From contig JAGATX010000022.1 in NCBI GenBank assembly GCA_017621055.1, positions 1 to 64,000 of the forward strand: 64,000 bases of DNA, in the 5' to 3' direction. Both the position numbers and the translations under genes were made by a program. This DNA is from Muribaculaceae bacterium (lineage in GTDB: Bacteria > Bacteroidota > Bacteroidia > Bacteroidales > Muribaculaceae). The notes beneath the pieces were generated by a model that did no database searches, was not told the origin of the DNA, and worked only from the letters and a program-made list of their open reading frames with translations. Positions 27,350 through 36,757 of this stretch are shown here, in pieces (position 1 is the first letter of the stretch; each line of letters starts with the position of its first letter).

Positions 27350-28103
27350 AGTAGGGATACTCTATGTTCCATAGGAATAACGGCTCTCCGGGCATCGATG
27401 TTCCGGCGCTGCACCGGTCGAGACTGTCGCGCACGGCTATGATGTCGGTTGGTTCGGTCTTGTGTCGTCCCACGTCCACGAGCGTACCCACCACTGCGCG
27501 CACCATATTGCGCAGAAAGCGGTCGGCGGTGATTTCAAAGAAAAAGCGCCTGGCGCCCATGGCATGCCAGCCTGCCGAGGTGACCGTGCATATGTTCGTC
27601 TTGGTGTCGGAGTGCAGCTTGGCGAAGGAGGTGAAATCATGGCGTCCGAGCAGCAGGGCGGCAGCCGCATTCATGGCCTCGAAGTCGAGGGTGGGAGGTG
27701 CCTGCCACGACAAAGCTCCGGCAAAGGGGTCCTTGCCGGTATGCACAAAGTATCGGTATGTACGGGCGGTGGCATCGAAGCGGGCGTGGGCGTCGGAGGC
27801 CACCTCAGTGAGCGAATATATCGCAATGTCCCGTCCTGTCAGGGCGTTGAGGCTCCGAAGAAAAGATGAGCTGTCGGCCACGATGGCACTTGCGGCATCG
27901 TCGGGGATATCCACGTGCGCTATCATCATGCGGGCGTTGACGCCGGCATCGGTGCGGCCGGCGCCGGTGACTTCCACGTGGGGCAGGCGTAGCAACGTGG
28001 CGAAGGCGCGCTCCGTCATGCTCTGCACCGTCGGCTCCTGAGGCTGGCGCTGCCACCCGTGGAAAGGGGCGCCGCGGTAGGCCATGTGTATGAAGAAGCG
28101 CAT
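27327..28103 (-). CDS. truA: tRNA pseudouridine(38-40) synthase
   Basis: The 258-residue product has the length and order of TruA. The start is MRFFIHMAYRGAPFHGWQRQ, and the catalytic GAGRTDAGVNA motif contains the nucleophile Asp52. FRSLNALTGRDI-like and DPFAGALSW segments follow, with the conserved FLRNMVRAVVGTLVDVG near the C-terminus. It isomerises uridines 38-40 in the anticodon arm of many tRNAs. It is 10 bp downstream of speA and overlaps the ATP-grasp gene. Confidence 0.95.
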   Translation of the reverse strand: MRFFIHMAYRGAPFHGWQRQPQEPTVQSMTERAFATLLRLPHVEVTGAGRTDAGVNARMMIAHVDIPDDAASAIVADSSSFLRSLNALTGRDIAIYSLTEVASDAHARFDATARTYRYFVHTGKDPFAGALSWQAPPTLDFEAMNAAAALLLGRHDFTSFAKLHSDTKTNICTVTSAGWHAMGARRFFFEITADRFLRNMVRAVVGTLVDVGRHKTEPTDIIAVRDSLDRCSAGTSMPGEPLFLWNIEYPYYEAATPL

Positions 28104-28113
28104 GGCCGGGCGG

Positions 28114-30009
28114 TTATTTTTCGAGGTAGGTATATCCGAAGAGGCCGGAACGGTAGGTGCTGATGAAGTCGCGGCCCTCCTCGGGCGTTATTTTTCCGGC
28201 TTTCATGCTCGCCGTTACCCAGGTCTCGACGTTGCGCACCAGCTTTTTGGGGTTGTACTGCACATAGTCGAGCACTTCATCGACGCTCTCGCCCTCGATA
28301 ATCTGGTCTATTTCGTAGTGGTCCTTGTAAACGCTGATGTGCACCGCCGTGGTGTCGCCGAAGAGGTTGTGCATGTCTCCGAGAATTTCCTGATAAGCGC
28401 CGGTGAGGAAAATGCCGAGATAGTATGGCTCGCCGGCACGCAGCGGGTGGACGGGCAGCGACGGCGACGAGCCCCAGTTGCTGATGAAGTTGGCGATTTT
28501 GCCGTCGGAGTCGCAGGTAATGTCCTGGATTGTGCACGAGCGCGTGGGTTTCTCGTCGAGGCGCGACAGCGGCACGATGGGGAACATCTGGTCGATGGCC
28601 CACGAATCGGGCAGCGACTGGAAGAGCGAGAAGTTGCAGAAATACTTGTCGGGCAGCATCTTGGCGATTTTGCGCAGATCTTCGGGCGCGTGTTTCATGC
28701 CGGAGGCTATCTCGCTGACCTCGCGGGCTATGCTCCAGAAGAGTTTTTCTATCTGTGCACGTGTCTTGAGGTCCAGCATACCGAGCGAGAACAGGTCGAG
28801 GGCCTCCTCGCGTATCTGCAGGGCGTCGTGCCAGCTTTCGAAGAGGCGAGCCTGGTCGAGACGGTCCCATATCTGGAAGAGCTCTTTGGCGAGTTCGTGG
28901 GCGTTGTCGTCGATGGCCTCGTTGTCGCGCCATACGGGCAGCGAGGCGGTCTCAAGGGCCTCGATGACGAGCACCGAGTGATGGGCGGTGAGCGAACGGC
29001 CGCTTTCGGTGATGATGTTGGGGTGGCGCAGCTCGTTTTTGGAGCAAACGTCCACGATAGCGTATATGGCGTCGTTGGCATACTCCTGGATGGAGTAGTT
29101 CATGGAGCTTTCGCTGGAGGAGCTGCGTGAGCCGTCGTAGTCCACGCCCAGACCGCCGCCGATATCTATGAAATCGATGTCGAAGCCTTGCTTGGAGAGC
29201 TGGACAAAGTACTGGGTAGCCTCGCGCAGGGCGTTCTTGATAACACGTATCTTGTTGATCTGGCTGCCGATGTGGAAATGGATGAGTTTGAGGCAGTCTT
29301 TCATGTCGCGTCGCTCCAGAATGTCGATAGCCTCGAGAAGTTCCGATGAATTGAGGCCGAATTTGCTCTGGTCGCCGCCGCTCTCGCTCCATTTTCCGGA
29401 GCCTGTGCTGCTTAGTTTTATGCGAATGCCGATGTTGGGGCGCACCTTCAGGCGCCGGGCAATGTCGGCGATCATGCGCAGCTCGTTGAGTTTCTCCACC
29501 ACAAGGTAAATCCGGCGCCCCATCTTCTGTGCGAGGAGCGCCAGCTCAATGTATGCCGCGTCCTTGTAGCCGTTGCATATTATGAGGGCGTTTTCATCGA
29601 TGTTTGTGGCCAGCACGGCATGGAGCTCGGGCTTGGAGCCGGCCTCCAGGCCGATATTGAATTTTTTGCCGTAGCTCACTATCTCCTCCACCACCTGGCG
29701 CATCTGGTTTACCTTGATGGGGTAGATCATGTAGTTCTGGCCCTGGTAGTCGTAGGTCTTGGAGGCGATATCGAAGCAGTTCGATATCTTTTCTATGCGG
29801 TTGTCCAGAATATCGGGAAAACGGAGCAGCACGGGAGCCTGCACGTCGCGCACCTGCAGTTCGTCCATCAGTTCCTTGAGGTCTACGGTGGCATAACCGG
29901 CGCGCGGTGTAACGGTGATGTGGCCGTCGGCGTTGACCGAAAAATAGTTGCGGCCCCAGCCGGTAATGTTGTAGAGCTCCTCGCTGTCTTCAACTCTCCA
30001 TTTTCTCAT
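28114..30009 (-). CDS. speA: Biosynthetic arginine decarboxylase
   Basis: The 631-residue protein matches SpeA over its length. It is a fold-III PLP enzyme converting arginine to agmatine, the first step of polyamine synthesis by the agmatine route. The PLP lysine is Lys99 in YPIKVNQ. Further markers are GLEAGSKPELHAVLA, ICNGYKD, HFHIGSQ, DIGGGLGVDYDGS and a C-terminal DQIIEGESVDEVLDYVQYNP. It leads a speA-truA-ATP-grasp operon. A TAATTTTG -7 box on the minus strand (30059-30066) lies about 50 bp upstream. Confidence 0.96.
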   Translation of the reverse strand: MRKWRVEDSEELYNITGWGRNYFSVNADGHITVTPRAGYATVDLKELMDELQVRDVQAPVLLRFPDILDNRIEKISNCFDIASKTYDYQGQNYMIYPIKVNQMRQVVEEIVSYGKKFNIGLEAGSKPELHAVLATNIDENALIICNGYKDAAYIELALLAQKMGRRIYLVVEKLNELRMIADIARRLKVRPNIGIRIKLSSTGSGKWSESGGDQSKFGLNSSELLEAIDILERRDMKDCLKLIHFHIGSQINKIRVIKNALREATQYFVQLSKQGFDIDFIDIGGGLGVDYDGSRSSSSESSMNYSIQEYANDAIYAIVDVCSKNELRHPNIITESGRSLTAHHSVLVIEALETASLPVWRDNEAIDDNAHELAKELFQIWDRLDQARLFESWHDALQIREEALDLFSLGMLDLKTRAQIEKLFWSIAREVSEIASGMKHAPEDLRKIAKMLPDKYFCNFSLFQSLPDSWAIDQMFPIVPLSRLDEKPTRSCTIQDITCDSDGKIANFISNWGSSPSLPVHPLRAGEPYYLGIFLTGAYQEILGDMHNLFGDTTAVHISVYKDHYEIDQIIEGESVDEVLDYVQYNPKKLVRNVETWVTASMKAGKITPEEGRDFISTYRSGLFGYTYLEK

Positions 30010-30058
30010 TTTTATGTGCGGATATGTATGGTGTGGTTAGTAATCGTTTTTATGATTG

Positions 30059-30066
30059 CAAAATTA
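30059..30066 (-). promoter_or_regulatory. -7 box for speA
   Basis: TAATTTTG on the minus strand, 50 bp upstream of the speA start, in the divergent region shared with the OmpA-like gene. Confidence 0.45.
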
Positions 30067-30135
30067 GTATAAATTTTCGAACAAACATAGTCGGGACCGC
30101 AGGTGTTTTAAAATAAATATCTAACAAATACAATT

Positions 30136-31047
30136 ATGTTACGCAGATTACTAACGGCCACCATGGCAGCCGCCATCGTGCTGGCATCGCTCACCGGATG
30201 CGTGAGCAAAAAGAAATATGCGGCTCTGCAAGCCGAGCGCGACGGTCTATACAGCGACTGGACAACCATCAACAACAAATACAACGAGAGTCAGGCGCAG
30301 AACCAGACCATCCAGGCTCTTCTCGACGAGGCGCGCCGAAACAACGAGCAGTTGCGCGCCGACTATGCCACTCTGCAGCGGGCGCTCGACCAGAGCCTCA
30401 ACAACACGAGCCAGGGCAGCGCGAACATAGCGCAACTCGTTGATCAGATAAACCAGAGCAACCAGTACATCCGCCGGCTCGTGGAGGCCAAGAACCGGTC
30501 CGACAGTCTCAACATGGTGCTCACCACCAACCTCACGCGCTCGCTGACACCTGCCGAGATGAGCGATGTCAACATCAAGGTCATCAAGGGTGTGGTATAC
30601 ATCTCGCTTGCCGACAACATGCTGTTCCGCTCCGGCAGCTATCAGATAAACTCGTCGGCAATGAACATTCTCAGCAAGATAGCCCGCATTATCCAGGACT
30701 ACCGCGAGTATTCGGTTCTTGTTGAGGGCAACACCGACAATGTGCCTATCTCGCGCACCAATATCCGCAACAACTGGGATCTGAGCGCACTGCGCGCCTC
30801 GTCGGTTGTGCAGGCCCTGCAGAACGATTTCGGCATCGACCCCTCGCGGCTCACTGCCGGTGGCCGAGGCGAGTATAACCCCGTGGCCACCAACGCCACC
30901 GCCGACGGCCGTCAGCTCAACCGACGCACCGAAATCATAATAACCCCCAAACTCGACCAGTTCATGGACCTTATCGGGCAGGCACCCGCCGAAAGCGGCA
31001 CAACCACGCCCGCGGAAGCACCGGCTGCCGTTCCTGCCGCCCGATAA
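30136..31047 (+). CDS. OmpA-family lipoprotein (peptidoglycan-associated)
   Basis: This 303-residue lipoprotein has a lipobox at Cys22 (LASLTGC). A helical coiled coil rich in Gln, Asn and Glu covers about residues 30-135. The C-terminal OmpA-like domain (about 155-275) has VEGNTDNVPI, NWDLSALRASSVVQAL, LTAGGRGEYNPV and LNRRTEIII, the standard diaminopimelate-binding framework. It tethers the outer membrane to peptidoglycan. A Pro/Ala tail ends the protein. It stands alone between speA and the TPR operon and is closed by a strong terminator. Confidence 0.92.
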   Translation: MLRRLLTATMAAAIVLASLTGCVSKKKYAALQAERDGLYSDWTTINNKYNESQAQNQTIQALLDEARRNNEQLRADYATLQRALDQSLNNTSQGSANIAQLVDQINQSNQYIRRLVEAKNRSDSLNMVLTTNLTRSLTPAEMSDVNIKVIKGVVYISLADNMLFRSGSYQINSSAMNILSKIARIIQDYREYSVLVEGNTDNVPISRTNIRNNWDLSALRASSVVQALQNDFGIDPSRLTAGGRGEYNPVATNATADGRQLNRRTEIIITPKLDQFMDLIGQAPAESGTTTPAEAPAAVPAAR

Positions 31048-31081
31048 TAACCTGGCACACACAAACATATTCATAATTCAC

Positions 31082-31115
31082 GCCGCCGAGGGCCAGTACC
31101 CCGGCGGCTTTTTTG
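31082..31115 (+). terminator. Intrinsic terminator of the OmpA-like gene
   Basis: GCCGCCGAGG (31082-31091) pairs with CCCCGGCGGC (31099-31108) with one mismatch and is followed by TTTTTT. It overlaps the -33 region of the next promoter. Confidence 0.85.
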
Positions 31116-31143
31116 CGGTATTGCGAAAAAATGATTAATTTTG
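31112..31143 (+). promoter_or_regulatory. Promoter of the TPR-DUF4292-EnvC-flippase operon
   Basis: A TTTG (-33, 31112-31115) and TAATTTTG (-7, 31136-31143) are separated by 20 bp, the Bacteroidetes primary-sigma layout. The start codon used is 32 bp downstream. The -33 box is part of the upstream terminator's T-run. Confidence 0.65.
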
Positions 31144-31174
31144 CAGACTGTAGCCCTACGTGCTGCCCACCACT

Positions 31175-33040
31175 ATGAAACAGACCATTTTTACAATAGT
31201 CGCGCTCATGCTGCTGCTGACGCTGGCACCGCTGCCGGGGTTGGCGCGGCGCAACGACGAGGCGGCACGCCGTCGCTCCGACTCTCTCAAAGCCGAATAT
31301 ATCTACATGGAGGCCGCGGCGCTGCAGAACGCCGGGCACAACGACAGCTACTACATGCTCATGCGCCATGCCCGCGCCATCGACCCCGCCAACATGACGG
31401 TACGCGGCGAGCTTGCCCGCTACAACGTGCTGATGCCCACTGTCGACAGCACCGACACCGAGGCTGCTTATGCCGATTTTCAGGCTTATTTCCGTCATAA
31501 TCCCCTTGCCACCGGCAATGCAGAATTTCTGGCCGACATAGCCCGCAGGATGGGGCGTCCCGACGATTTCGTGTGGGTATGGCGTATGGTCGACAGCGCC
31601 AGCCGCGGACGGGTTGACCCGGCTTTAAACCTTGCCGACGCCCTTGTCTATCGCAGTCGCGTTACAGGCGACTCCGCCGACATCAACGAGGCCCTCGCCA
31701 TCCTCTCGCACCTTCAGACCATGCGTCCCGGCGACATCCAGCTCGTGCACAAACAGCTCGTGATCAAGAATATGAGCTCTGACACCGCCGGCATGGTCCA
31801 ACTGCTGCAAGAACTGCGTCGGCAGGCGCCCGCAAATGCCGACGCCCAAATTTTCATCGGCTCTGTCTTTGCCGAACTTGGCATGACCGACAGCGCCCTC
31901 GCCGCCATAGACCGCGCCGGCGCGATAGCTCCCGACAACGGGCGAGTGAGTCTGGCACGCGCAGAGCTGCTGCGATATGCCGGCGACTCGGCGGCATACG
32001 ATGCCGAGGTGTTCCGGGCTCTGGAGAGCCCTTCGCTTGAATTCGACCAGAAATTCGAGCTGATAGGCCGCTATGTCACCAATCTCTACGGCGACCCCGG
32101 GTACCGCGGACGAATCGATTCACTGTTCCGCAAGCTGATTGAGGTCAATCCCGGCGAATACGGCGTACATGATTTCTATGCCACATATTATCTTGAAATC
32201 GACAGCTTTGCCCGGGCTGCCGAGCAGTACGAATATGCCGTGGAACTGGATCCCACGCAGCAGAGCAGCTGGCACGGCCTTCTGCAATCGCGCTCCATGA
32301 GCGGCGACACTCTTGGCATTATCAGCGCTGCGCGCCGCACCCTCGCCCTCTTCCCCGACGATGCCTACGCCGCACTCATGGGAGGCTCGGCATTATCTAT
32401 GGCGGGGCGTCCGGGTCAGGCTGTGGCTTTTATCGACAGCCTCGACATGGAGAATGTGGACAACCCGCGCGGACTTTCCTATCTCCTCACCACGCGCTCC
32501 GATATTCTTGCGTCGATGGGCCAGGTAGACAGCGCTTTGGCCGGCTACAACCGCGCCATAGAACTTGACGCCGAGAATAACCTGGCGCTCAACAATGCCG
32601 CATATTTCATGGCCGAAAACGACAGCGACCTCAGCCGCGCCGAAGTCTATGCCTCGATAGCGTGTGCCGCAGAATCGGAAAATCCCACTTATATCGACAC
32701 TTACGCCTGGGTGGCGTTCAAACGCAAACAATATCCTCGCGCAAAGGAGCTGATCGACCGTGCGTTAGAACTCTATGAGAACGACGCTGCGGACAACAAC
32801 GCCCCGGACACGGAAGGCGAGGAAAGCACAACCGCCGACGAACCCGTCCGGCCTGCGGAAACAGATGAAACCGGCGAATCCGAAATCCCCGCCGAAATCC
32901 TCGACCATGCCGGCGATATCTATTTCATGAACGGCGAACACCTCAAAGCCGTGGAATTCTGGGAGCGTGCTCTCGCCAAGGAACCTGATAACGCCAAAAT
33001 CCGGCGAAAAGTTGAAAACCGAACCTATTTCTTTGATTGA
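31175..33040 (+). CDS. Periplasmic tetratricopeptide-repeat protein
   Basis: The ATG at 31175 begins a proper signal peptide (MKQTIFTIVALMLLLTLAPLPGLA), so the five extra upstream residues are left out. The 621-residue protein is a chain of TPR-like helix pairs. Clear units include YMEAAALQNAGHNDSYYMLMRHARAIDP, AEQYEYAVELDP, ALAGYNRAIELDAENN and AVEFWERALAKEPDN. Near the C-terminus an acidic low-complexity stretch (about 540-580) interrupts the repeats. It probably scaffolds an envelope complex. It is the first gene of an operon with DUF4292 and EnvC-like genes, an arrangement recurrent in Bacteroidetes. Confidence 0.85.
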   Translation: MKQTIFTIVALMLLLTLAPLPGLARRNDEAARRRSDSLKAEYIYMEAAALQNAGHNDSYYMLMRHARAIDPANMTVRGELARYNVLMPTVDSTDTEAAYADFQAYFRHNPLATGNAEFLADIARRMGRPDDFVWVWRMVDSASRGRVDPALNLADALVYRSRVTGDSADINEALAILSHLQTMRPGDIQLVHKQLVIKNMSSDTAGMVQLLQELRRQAPANADAQIFIGSVFAELGMTDSALAAIDRAGAIAPDNGRVSLARAELLRYAGDSAAYDAEVFRALESPSLEFDQKFELIGRYVTNLYGDPGYRGRIDSLFRKLIEVNPGEYGVHDFYATYYLEIDSFARAAEQYEYAVELDPTQQSSWHGLLQSRSMSGDTLGIISAARRTLALFPDDAYAALMGGSALSMAGRPGQAVAFIDSLDMENVDNPRGLSYLLTTRSDILASMGQVDSALAGYNRAIELDAENNLALNNAAYFMAENDSDLSRAEVYASIACAAESENPTYIDTYAWVAFKRKQYPRAKELIDRALELYENDAADNNAPDTEGEESTTADEPVRPAETDETGESEIPAEILDHAGDIYFMNGEHLKAVEFWERALAKEPDNAKIRRKVENRTYFFD

Positions 33041-33041
33041 T

Positions 33042-33920
33042 ATGATATTGACAAAAAGCATAAAACTTGTTATCATCGCCGTCGGGGTTGCCCTCGCACT
33101 CCTCGTCGGTAGCTGCGGCAGCAGCCGCCGCGCCGCAGCACCGCAGACGGAGCAACCTCAGGGCGCTGTCTCTGCCGAAACCGTATTTGCCGGCATGGCC
33201 GGAAGTTATGCGCCGTGGACAACCTTCACGGCACCCGTGCGCATGGATCTGACGGCGCCTATGCGCTTCACAGCCTCGGGAACGGCAACGATGGTGTGCG
33301 GCGCATCGATAGGCATATCCATCAAGGTGCTGGGCTTCGAGGTCGGCGCCCTCTATGCCGACGCCGATTCGGTAACCGTTCTCATCAAGGTCAACAAGAT
33401 GGGTTACACCGAGAGCATGGAGCGGTTTACTGCCGCAACCGGCATGGGTATCGCCGACCTGCAGAGCCTTTTGTTGGGGCAGGCCTTCACGCCGGGTGCA
33501 GGTACGATCACGTCCGAGGCCTTCCGCAGTTATGAGGTGAGCACGCCGGTCGCCGAGGTTGCCACCGAACAGTGGATTTTCCGTCCCGTCTGTTCGCGCG
33601 GTACTGTCGATATGGGATTTACTGCCATGGTGGACGGCGGCAATCCTGTGCTTGTGGCTATCGACGCCGATATTCCGGGGCAACGCACCATAGAATGCCG
33701 TTACAGCGGCCATGAGCCTGCCGAGGGCGGCACGGTGGCTGCCGATGTCAGTGTCAGCGCTGCGCTCAATCCATTGAATATAAATGCGTCTATGCGCTGG
33801 AACCTTGGGCGCGCCCGATGGAACGATGGCGCGGCACCGCGGCGCCTCACCATCCCCTCCGGCTATCGGCGCGTGAGCACAGAAACCCTTGTGAACTATC
33901 TCCGCAACAACCACCGCTGA
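33042..33920 (+). CDS. DUF4292 lipoprotein (LolB/LolA-like fold suspected)
   Basis: The start at 33042, one base after the previous stop, gives a signal with a lipobox at Cys25 (LLVGSC). The 292-residue product matches the Bacteroidetes DUF4292 type: an N-terminal WTTFTAPVRMDLTAPMRFTASGTATM strand set, a central YTESMERFTAATGMG helix and a C-terminal SINASMRWNLGRARWN-like end. The family is thought to be related to the lipoprotein carriers LolA/LolB, but its function is untested. Together with the TPR and EnvC-like proteins it likely belongs to an envelope maintenance module. Confidence 0.8.
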   Translation: MILTKSIKLVIIAVGVALALLVGSCGSSRRAAAPQTEQPQGAVSAETVFAGMAGSYAPWTTFTAPVRMDLTAPMRFTASGTATMVCGASIGISIKVLGFEVGALYADADSVTVLIKVNKMGYTESMERFTAATGMGIADLQSLLLGQAFTPGAGTITSEAFRSYEVSTPVAEVATEQWIFRPVCSRGTVDMGFTAMVDGGNPVLVAIDADIPGQRTIECRYSGHEPAEGGTVAADVSVSAALNPLNINASMRWNLGRARWNDGAAPRRLTIPSGYRRVSTETLVNYLRNNHR

Positions 33921-33925
33921 CCTCT

Positions 33926-35299
33926 ATGCGCAAGCTCGCGGCTCTCTTGCTGATTCTCGTCGTTGTCGGTATTGCCGGCGACGGGTCGTGGGGCGCCGCA
34001 CGGCGCAATTCGCGCACGGTGCGCCGCGAACGCGCTGAAAACCAACGGCAGAGCCGCCGCACACGCGAACGTATTCAGGTCAATATAGAGCAGACAGAGC
34101 GCGAGTTGCTGCGATACGAGCGCCTGCAGGCCGAAATTGCCAGGTCGGAGGAGAGCATAGCCATCCTGCAGCCGCGTGTCGACAGTCTACGGCGGCACAG
34201 CGCGGCGCTTGCCGACAGCGTGAGCCGCACAGGTGCACGTGTGGAGAGCCTGCAGCGCAGCTATGCCGAAAGCCTGCGTGCCATCCGCCGGCAGCGGCAG
34301 ATAAGTTCGCCGGCGGCTTTCATCTTTGCCTCGGAGAGTTTCAGCCAGGCTTGGCGCCGGCTACGCTATCTGCGGGAACTGGCCCGCTCAAACCGCGATA
34401 AAGGCCGTAGGCTCAAGGAGGAAAAAGAACGCCTCGAAGCCGAGCAGGTGCGCCTCGACAGTATCCGAAACCGTCAGGAACGTGCTGTGGCTCTTCTGGA
34501 AAGACGCCGCGAGACTTTACGGCGTCAGAGTGCCGATTCCGAGCAACTCATAGCGTCGCTGCGCGCACAGGCCGGAAATCTCAATAGTATTTTCGCGCGT
34601 CAGCAGCAGCAATCCCGGGAACTTGACCGCGAACTGGAGCGTGCTCTCGAGCAGGAAGCCGAGCAAGCACGACGCATAGAAGCGGAACGCCGCGAGGCAG
34701 AACGCCGTGAGGCAGAACGCCGCCGCGAAGCCGAGCGCCGTCGCCATGAGCGCGACAGCATAGCTGCGGCACGTCGGAATAATTCCGGCACGGTCGTTCC
34801 CGCACCTGCCGACGGCGCGCGGCCCCAACCTGAACCGGAGCCTGAACCGGCGCCGAGTCCGGCGCGGCCTGTCGCTCTGGAGAACCTTACGGCTGCATTC
34901 GAGGGTGCGCGCGGTCGTCTGCCCATGCCGGTCAGCGGCAACGCCGTGATTGTAAATAATTTCGGACGCCGTGCGCACGCCGAGTTCTCGAGAGTGGAGG
35001 TGCAGAACAATGGCGTGGACATCGATGCTGCCGCCGGTGCAAAGGCTAAAGCGGTGTTCGACGGCACTGTGTCGATGGTAATCGTCATGGAGGGGTATCA
35101 TAATGTGGTGCTTGTGCGACATGGCGAATACCTCACCGTCTATGCAGGCATCGACAACCTTGAAGTGCGCAAAGGTCAGCACGTATCGGCCGGACAAAGC
35201 CTGGGTACCGTCCGCACATCGGCCTCCGGCAACGCGCGCCTCCACTTCGAGGTGCGGCATGAAAAGGAAAAGCTCGATCCGCAGTCATGGCTCAGGTAA
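33926..35299 (+). CDS. EnvC-like murein hydrolase activator (degenerate M23/LytM)
   Basis: The start at 33926 gives a signal peptide and a product of 457 residues. A long coiled coil (about residues 35-270) ends in ER/EA-rich repeats, followed by a Pro-rich linker and a C-terminal LytM domain (about 330-455). The LytM domain lacks zinc ligands: the first site reads NNGVDID where active enzymes have His, the central site is VYAGID, and the last pair reads RLHFEV instead of HLHFE. As in EnvC and NlpD, it should activate amidases rather than cut peptidoglycan. Its 3' end overlaps the flippase gene by 13 bp. Confidence 0.87.
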   Translation: MRKLAALLLILVVVGIAGDGSWGAARRNSRTVRRERAENQRQSRRTRERIQVNIEQTERELLRYERLQAEIARSEESIAILQPRVDSLRRHSAALADSVSRTGARVESLQRSYAESLRAIRRQRQISSPAAFIFASESFSQAWRRLRYLRELARSNRDKGRRLKEEKERLEAEQVRLDSIRNRQERAVALLERRRETLRRQSADSEQLIASLRAQAGNLNSIFARQQQQSRELDRELERALEQEAEQARRIEAERREAERREAERRREAERRRHERDSIAAARRNNSGTVVPAPADGARPQPEPEPEPAPSPARPVALENLTAAFEGARGRLPMPVSGNAVIVNNFGRRAHAEFSRVEVQNNGVDIDAAAGAKAKAVFDGTVSMVIVMEGYHNVVLVRHGEYLTVYAGIDNLEVRKGQHVSAGQSLGTVRTSASGNARLHFEVRHEKEKLDPQSWLR

Positions 35300-36732
35300 C
35301 AGGCTCCCCGTCGCGCCGCGGCATCCGTTCGCGGGTGTTCAAGGCGCTGAGTGTGTTCGGCTTTGTTCAGGCCCTCACTGTGTTGTGCCAGGTGGTGCGC
35401 ACAAAGTTCACAGCCTTGTGGATAGGCGCCGTAGGCACCGGCGTGATTGGGCTCTACAACTCCACTATGGACATCCTCACCAATCTCTGCCAGCTCAATC
35501 TGCGGCAGAGCGCCGTGGCCGACATATCGGCGGCCACCGACGATGAGCGACGGGCCCTTCTGGCAGTCTCGGTGCGCCGGGTGATGTTTCTGACGGGCCT
35601 TGCCGGAACATTAGTTGCCGGCGCCTTGGCGCCGCTGCTGAGCCGCTGGACATTCGGCGACAGCGCTCATACCGGCACCTTCCTTCTTCTGGCGCCCATG
35701 ATGCTGTTCAGCGCTGTGACCGCCTCCGAGCAGGCCGTGATGCAGGCCTACGACCGGCTGACGGCTCTGGCGCGCTCGTCGGCGCTGGCTACGGTGACTG
35801 CCGTGGCCATCAGTCTGCCATTGCTTTATTTCTACCGGTTTGCCGCCATCGGCCCGGTGCTTCTTCTCTATTCGGTGACCAACTGCGCTTTTGCCCTCAT
35901 TTACCGAGTGCGGGGAATTCGCACGCAACAGCGCCCTTCGCTCCGCCATACCCTTGGCGCCGTGCGCCGCATGGTATCGTTAGGGTTCTACATGACGGCA
36001 TGTTACACCGCCGACCTCGTTTTCTCGTGGTTTTTTGCAATATATCTCAACAAATACTATGGCACGGCTGACGTGGGTATCTATCGTTCGGGCTTCACGC
36101 TGGTGAATACATATATCGGCGTGGTATTCACGGCGATATCGATGGAGTACTTTCCGCGTCTGGCCTCCGGCATAGGCCGGCGGCTGCTCACCAGAGTGAC
36201 AGTCGATTATCAGTCTATGCTGTCGATGGGCGTGGTCGCGCCTCTGATTGTGCTGTTCGTGGTCTTCTGCCCGCTCATTGTGCGGTTGCTTTTCAGCCCC
36301 GAATTCGATGCCATGACGCCATTTGTAAGCATCGCCATGGCCGCAATACCCATGCGGGCGGTGTCGTGGTGCATGGCCTTCACCCTCCTTGCCAAAGGCG
36401 ACGGTCCCGCATACGCCGTTACGGAGACCATAAGCGGCGCCGTATGCCTTGCATTCAACATTCTGTTTTTCCGCTGGTGGGGCTTTGCAGGCCTGGGCTA
36501 TGCCTATTTTGCCTGGTATGCCGTTTACATCGCCATGATTTACGGGGTGTACCGTTTCCGTTATGGGCTTAAACTCGGCAAAGCCACGCTGTTCAGCCTT
36601 TTAGGCGTCACGGTGGCATCGTGGCTGTGCCTCGTCTGCAACAGGGTGCTCGGACAGTGGTATACTTTGGCCATTTTTCTGCCGGCAGCCTTGATCTACG
36701 GTGCCGGCGTCTGGCGCGTGTCGCGCCGTTAG
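35287..36732 (+). CDS. Polysaccharide flippase (MOP/MATE superfamily, Wzx-like)
   Basis: This 481-residue polytopic protein has about 12-14 membrane helices and no cofactor motif. The N-terminal FKALSVFGFVQALTVLCQVVRTKFTALWIGAVGTGVIGLYN block is the typical start of O-antigen translocases of the PST/MOP family. A central ADVGIYRSGFTLVNTYIGVVF block and basic cytoplasmic loops follow. It would flip lipid-linked glycans to the periplasm. It is the last gene of the TPR operon, overlapping the EnvC-like gene, so its expression is linked to peptidoglycan-related genes rather than to a glycan cluster. Confidence 0.85.
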   Translation: MAQVTGSPSRRGIRSRVFKALSVFGFVQALTVLCQVVRTKFTALWIGAVGTGVIGLYNSTMDILTNLCQLNLRQSAVADISAATDDERRALLAVSVRRVMFLTGLAGTLVAGALAPLLSRWTFGDSAHTGTFLLLAPMMLFSAVTASEQAVMQAYDRLTALARSSALATVTAVAISLPLLYFYRFAAIGPVLLLYSVTNCAFALIYRVRGIRTQQRPSLRHTLGAVRRMVSLGFYMTACYTADLVFSWFFAIYLNKYYGTADVGIYRSGFTLVNTYIGVVFTAISMEYFPRLASGIGRRLLTRVTVDYQSMLSMGVVAPLIVLFVVFCPLIVRLLFSPEFDAMTPFVSIAMAAIPMRAVSWCMAFTLLAKGDGPAYAVTETISGAVCLAFNILFFRWWGFAGLGYAYFAWYAVYIAMIYGVYRFRYGLKLGKATLFSLLGVTVASWLCLVCNRVLGQWYTLAIFLPAALIYGAGVWRVSRR

Positions 36733-36757
36733 AGCTTGCTTCCCGGTATTTGTGAGG

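Noticed and set aside
27364..28041. 225-codon plus-strand frame opposite truA
   Set aside because: Shadow of truA, whose motifs and length are complete on the minus strand.
32967..33041. 25-codon extension of the DUF4292 frame into the TPR gene
   Set aside because: The lipoprotein signal starts at 33042; the extension lies inside the upstream coding sequence in another frame.
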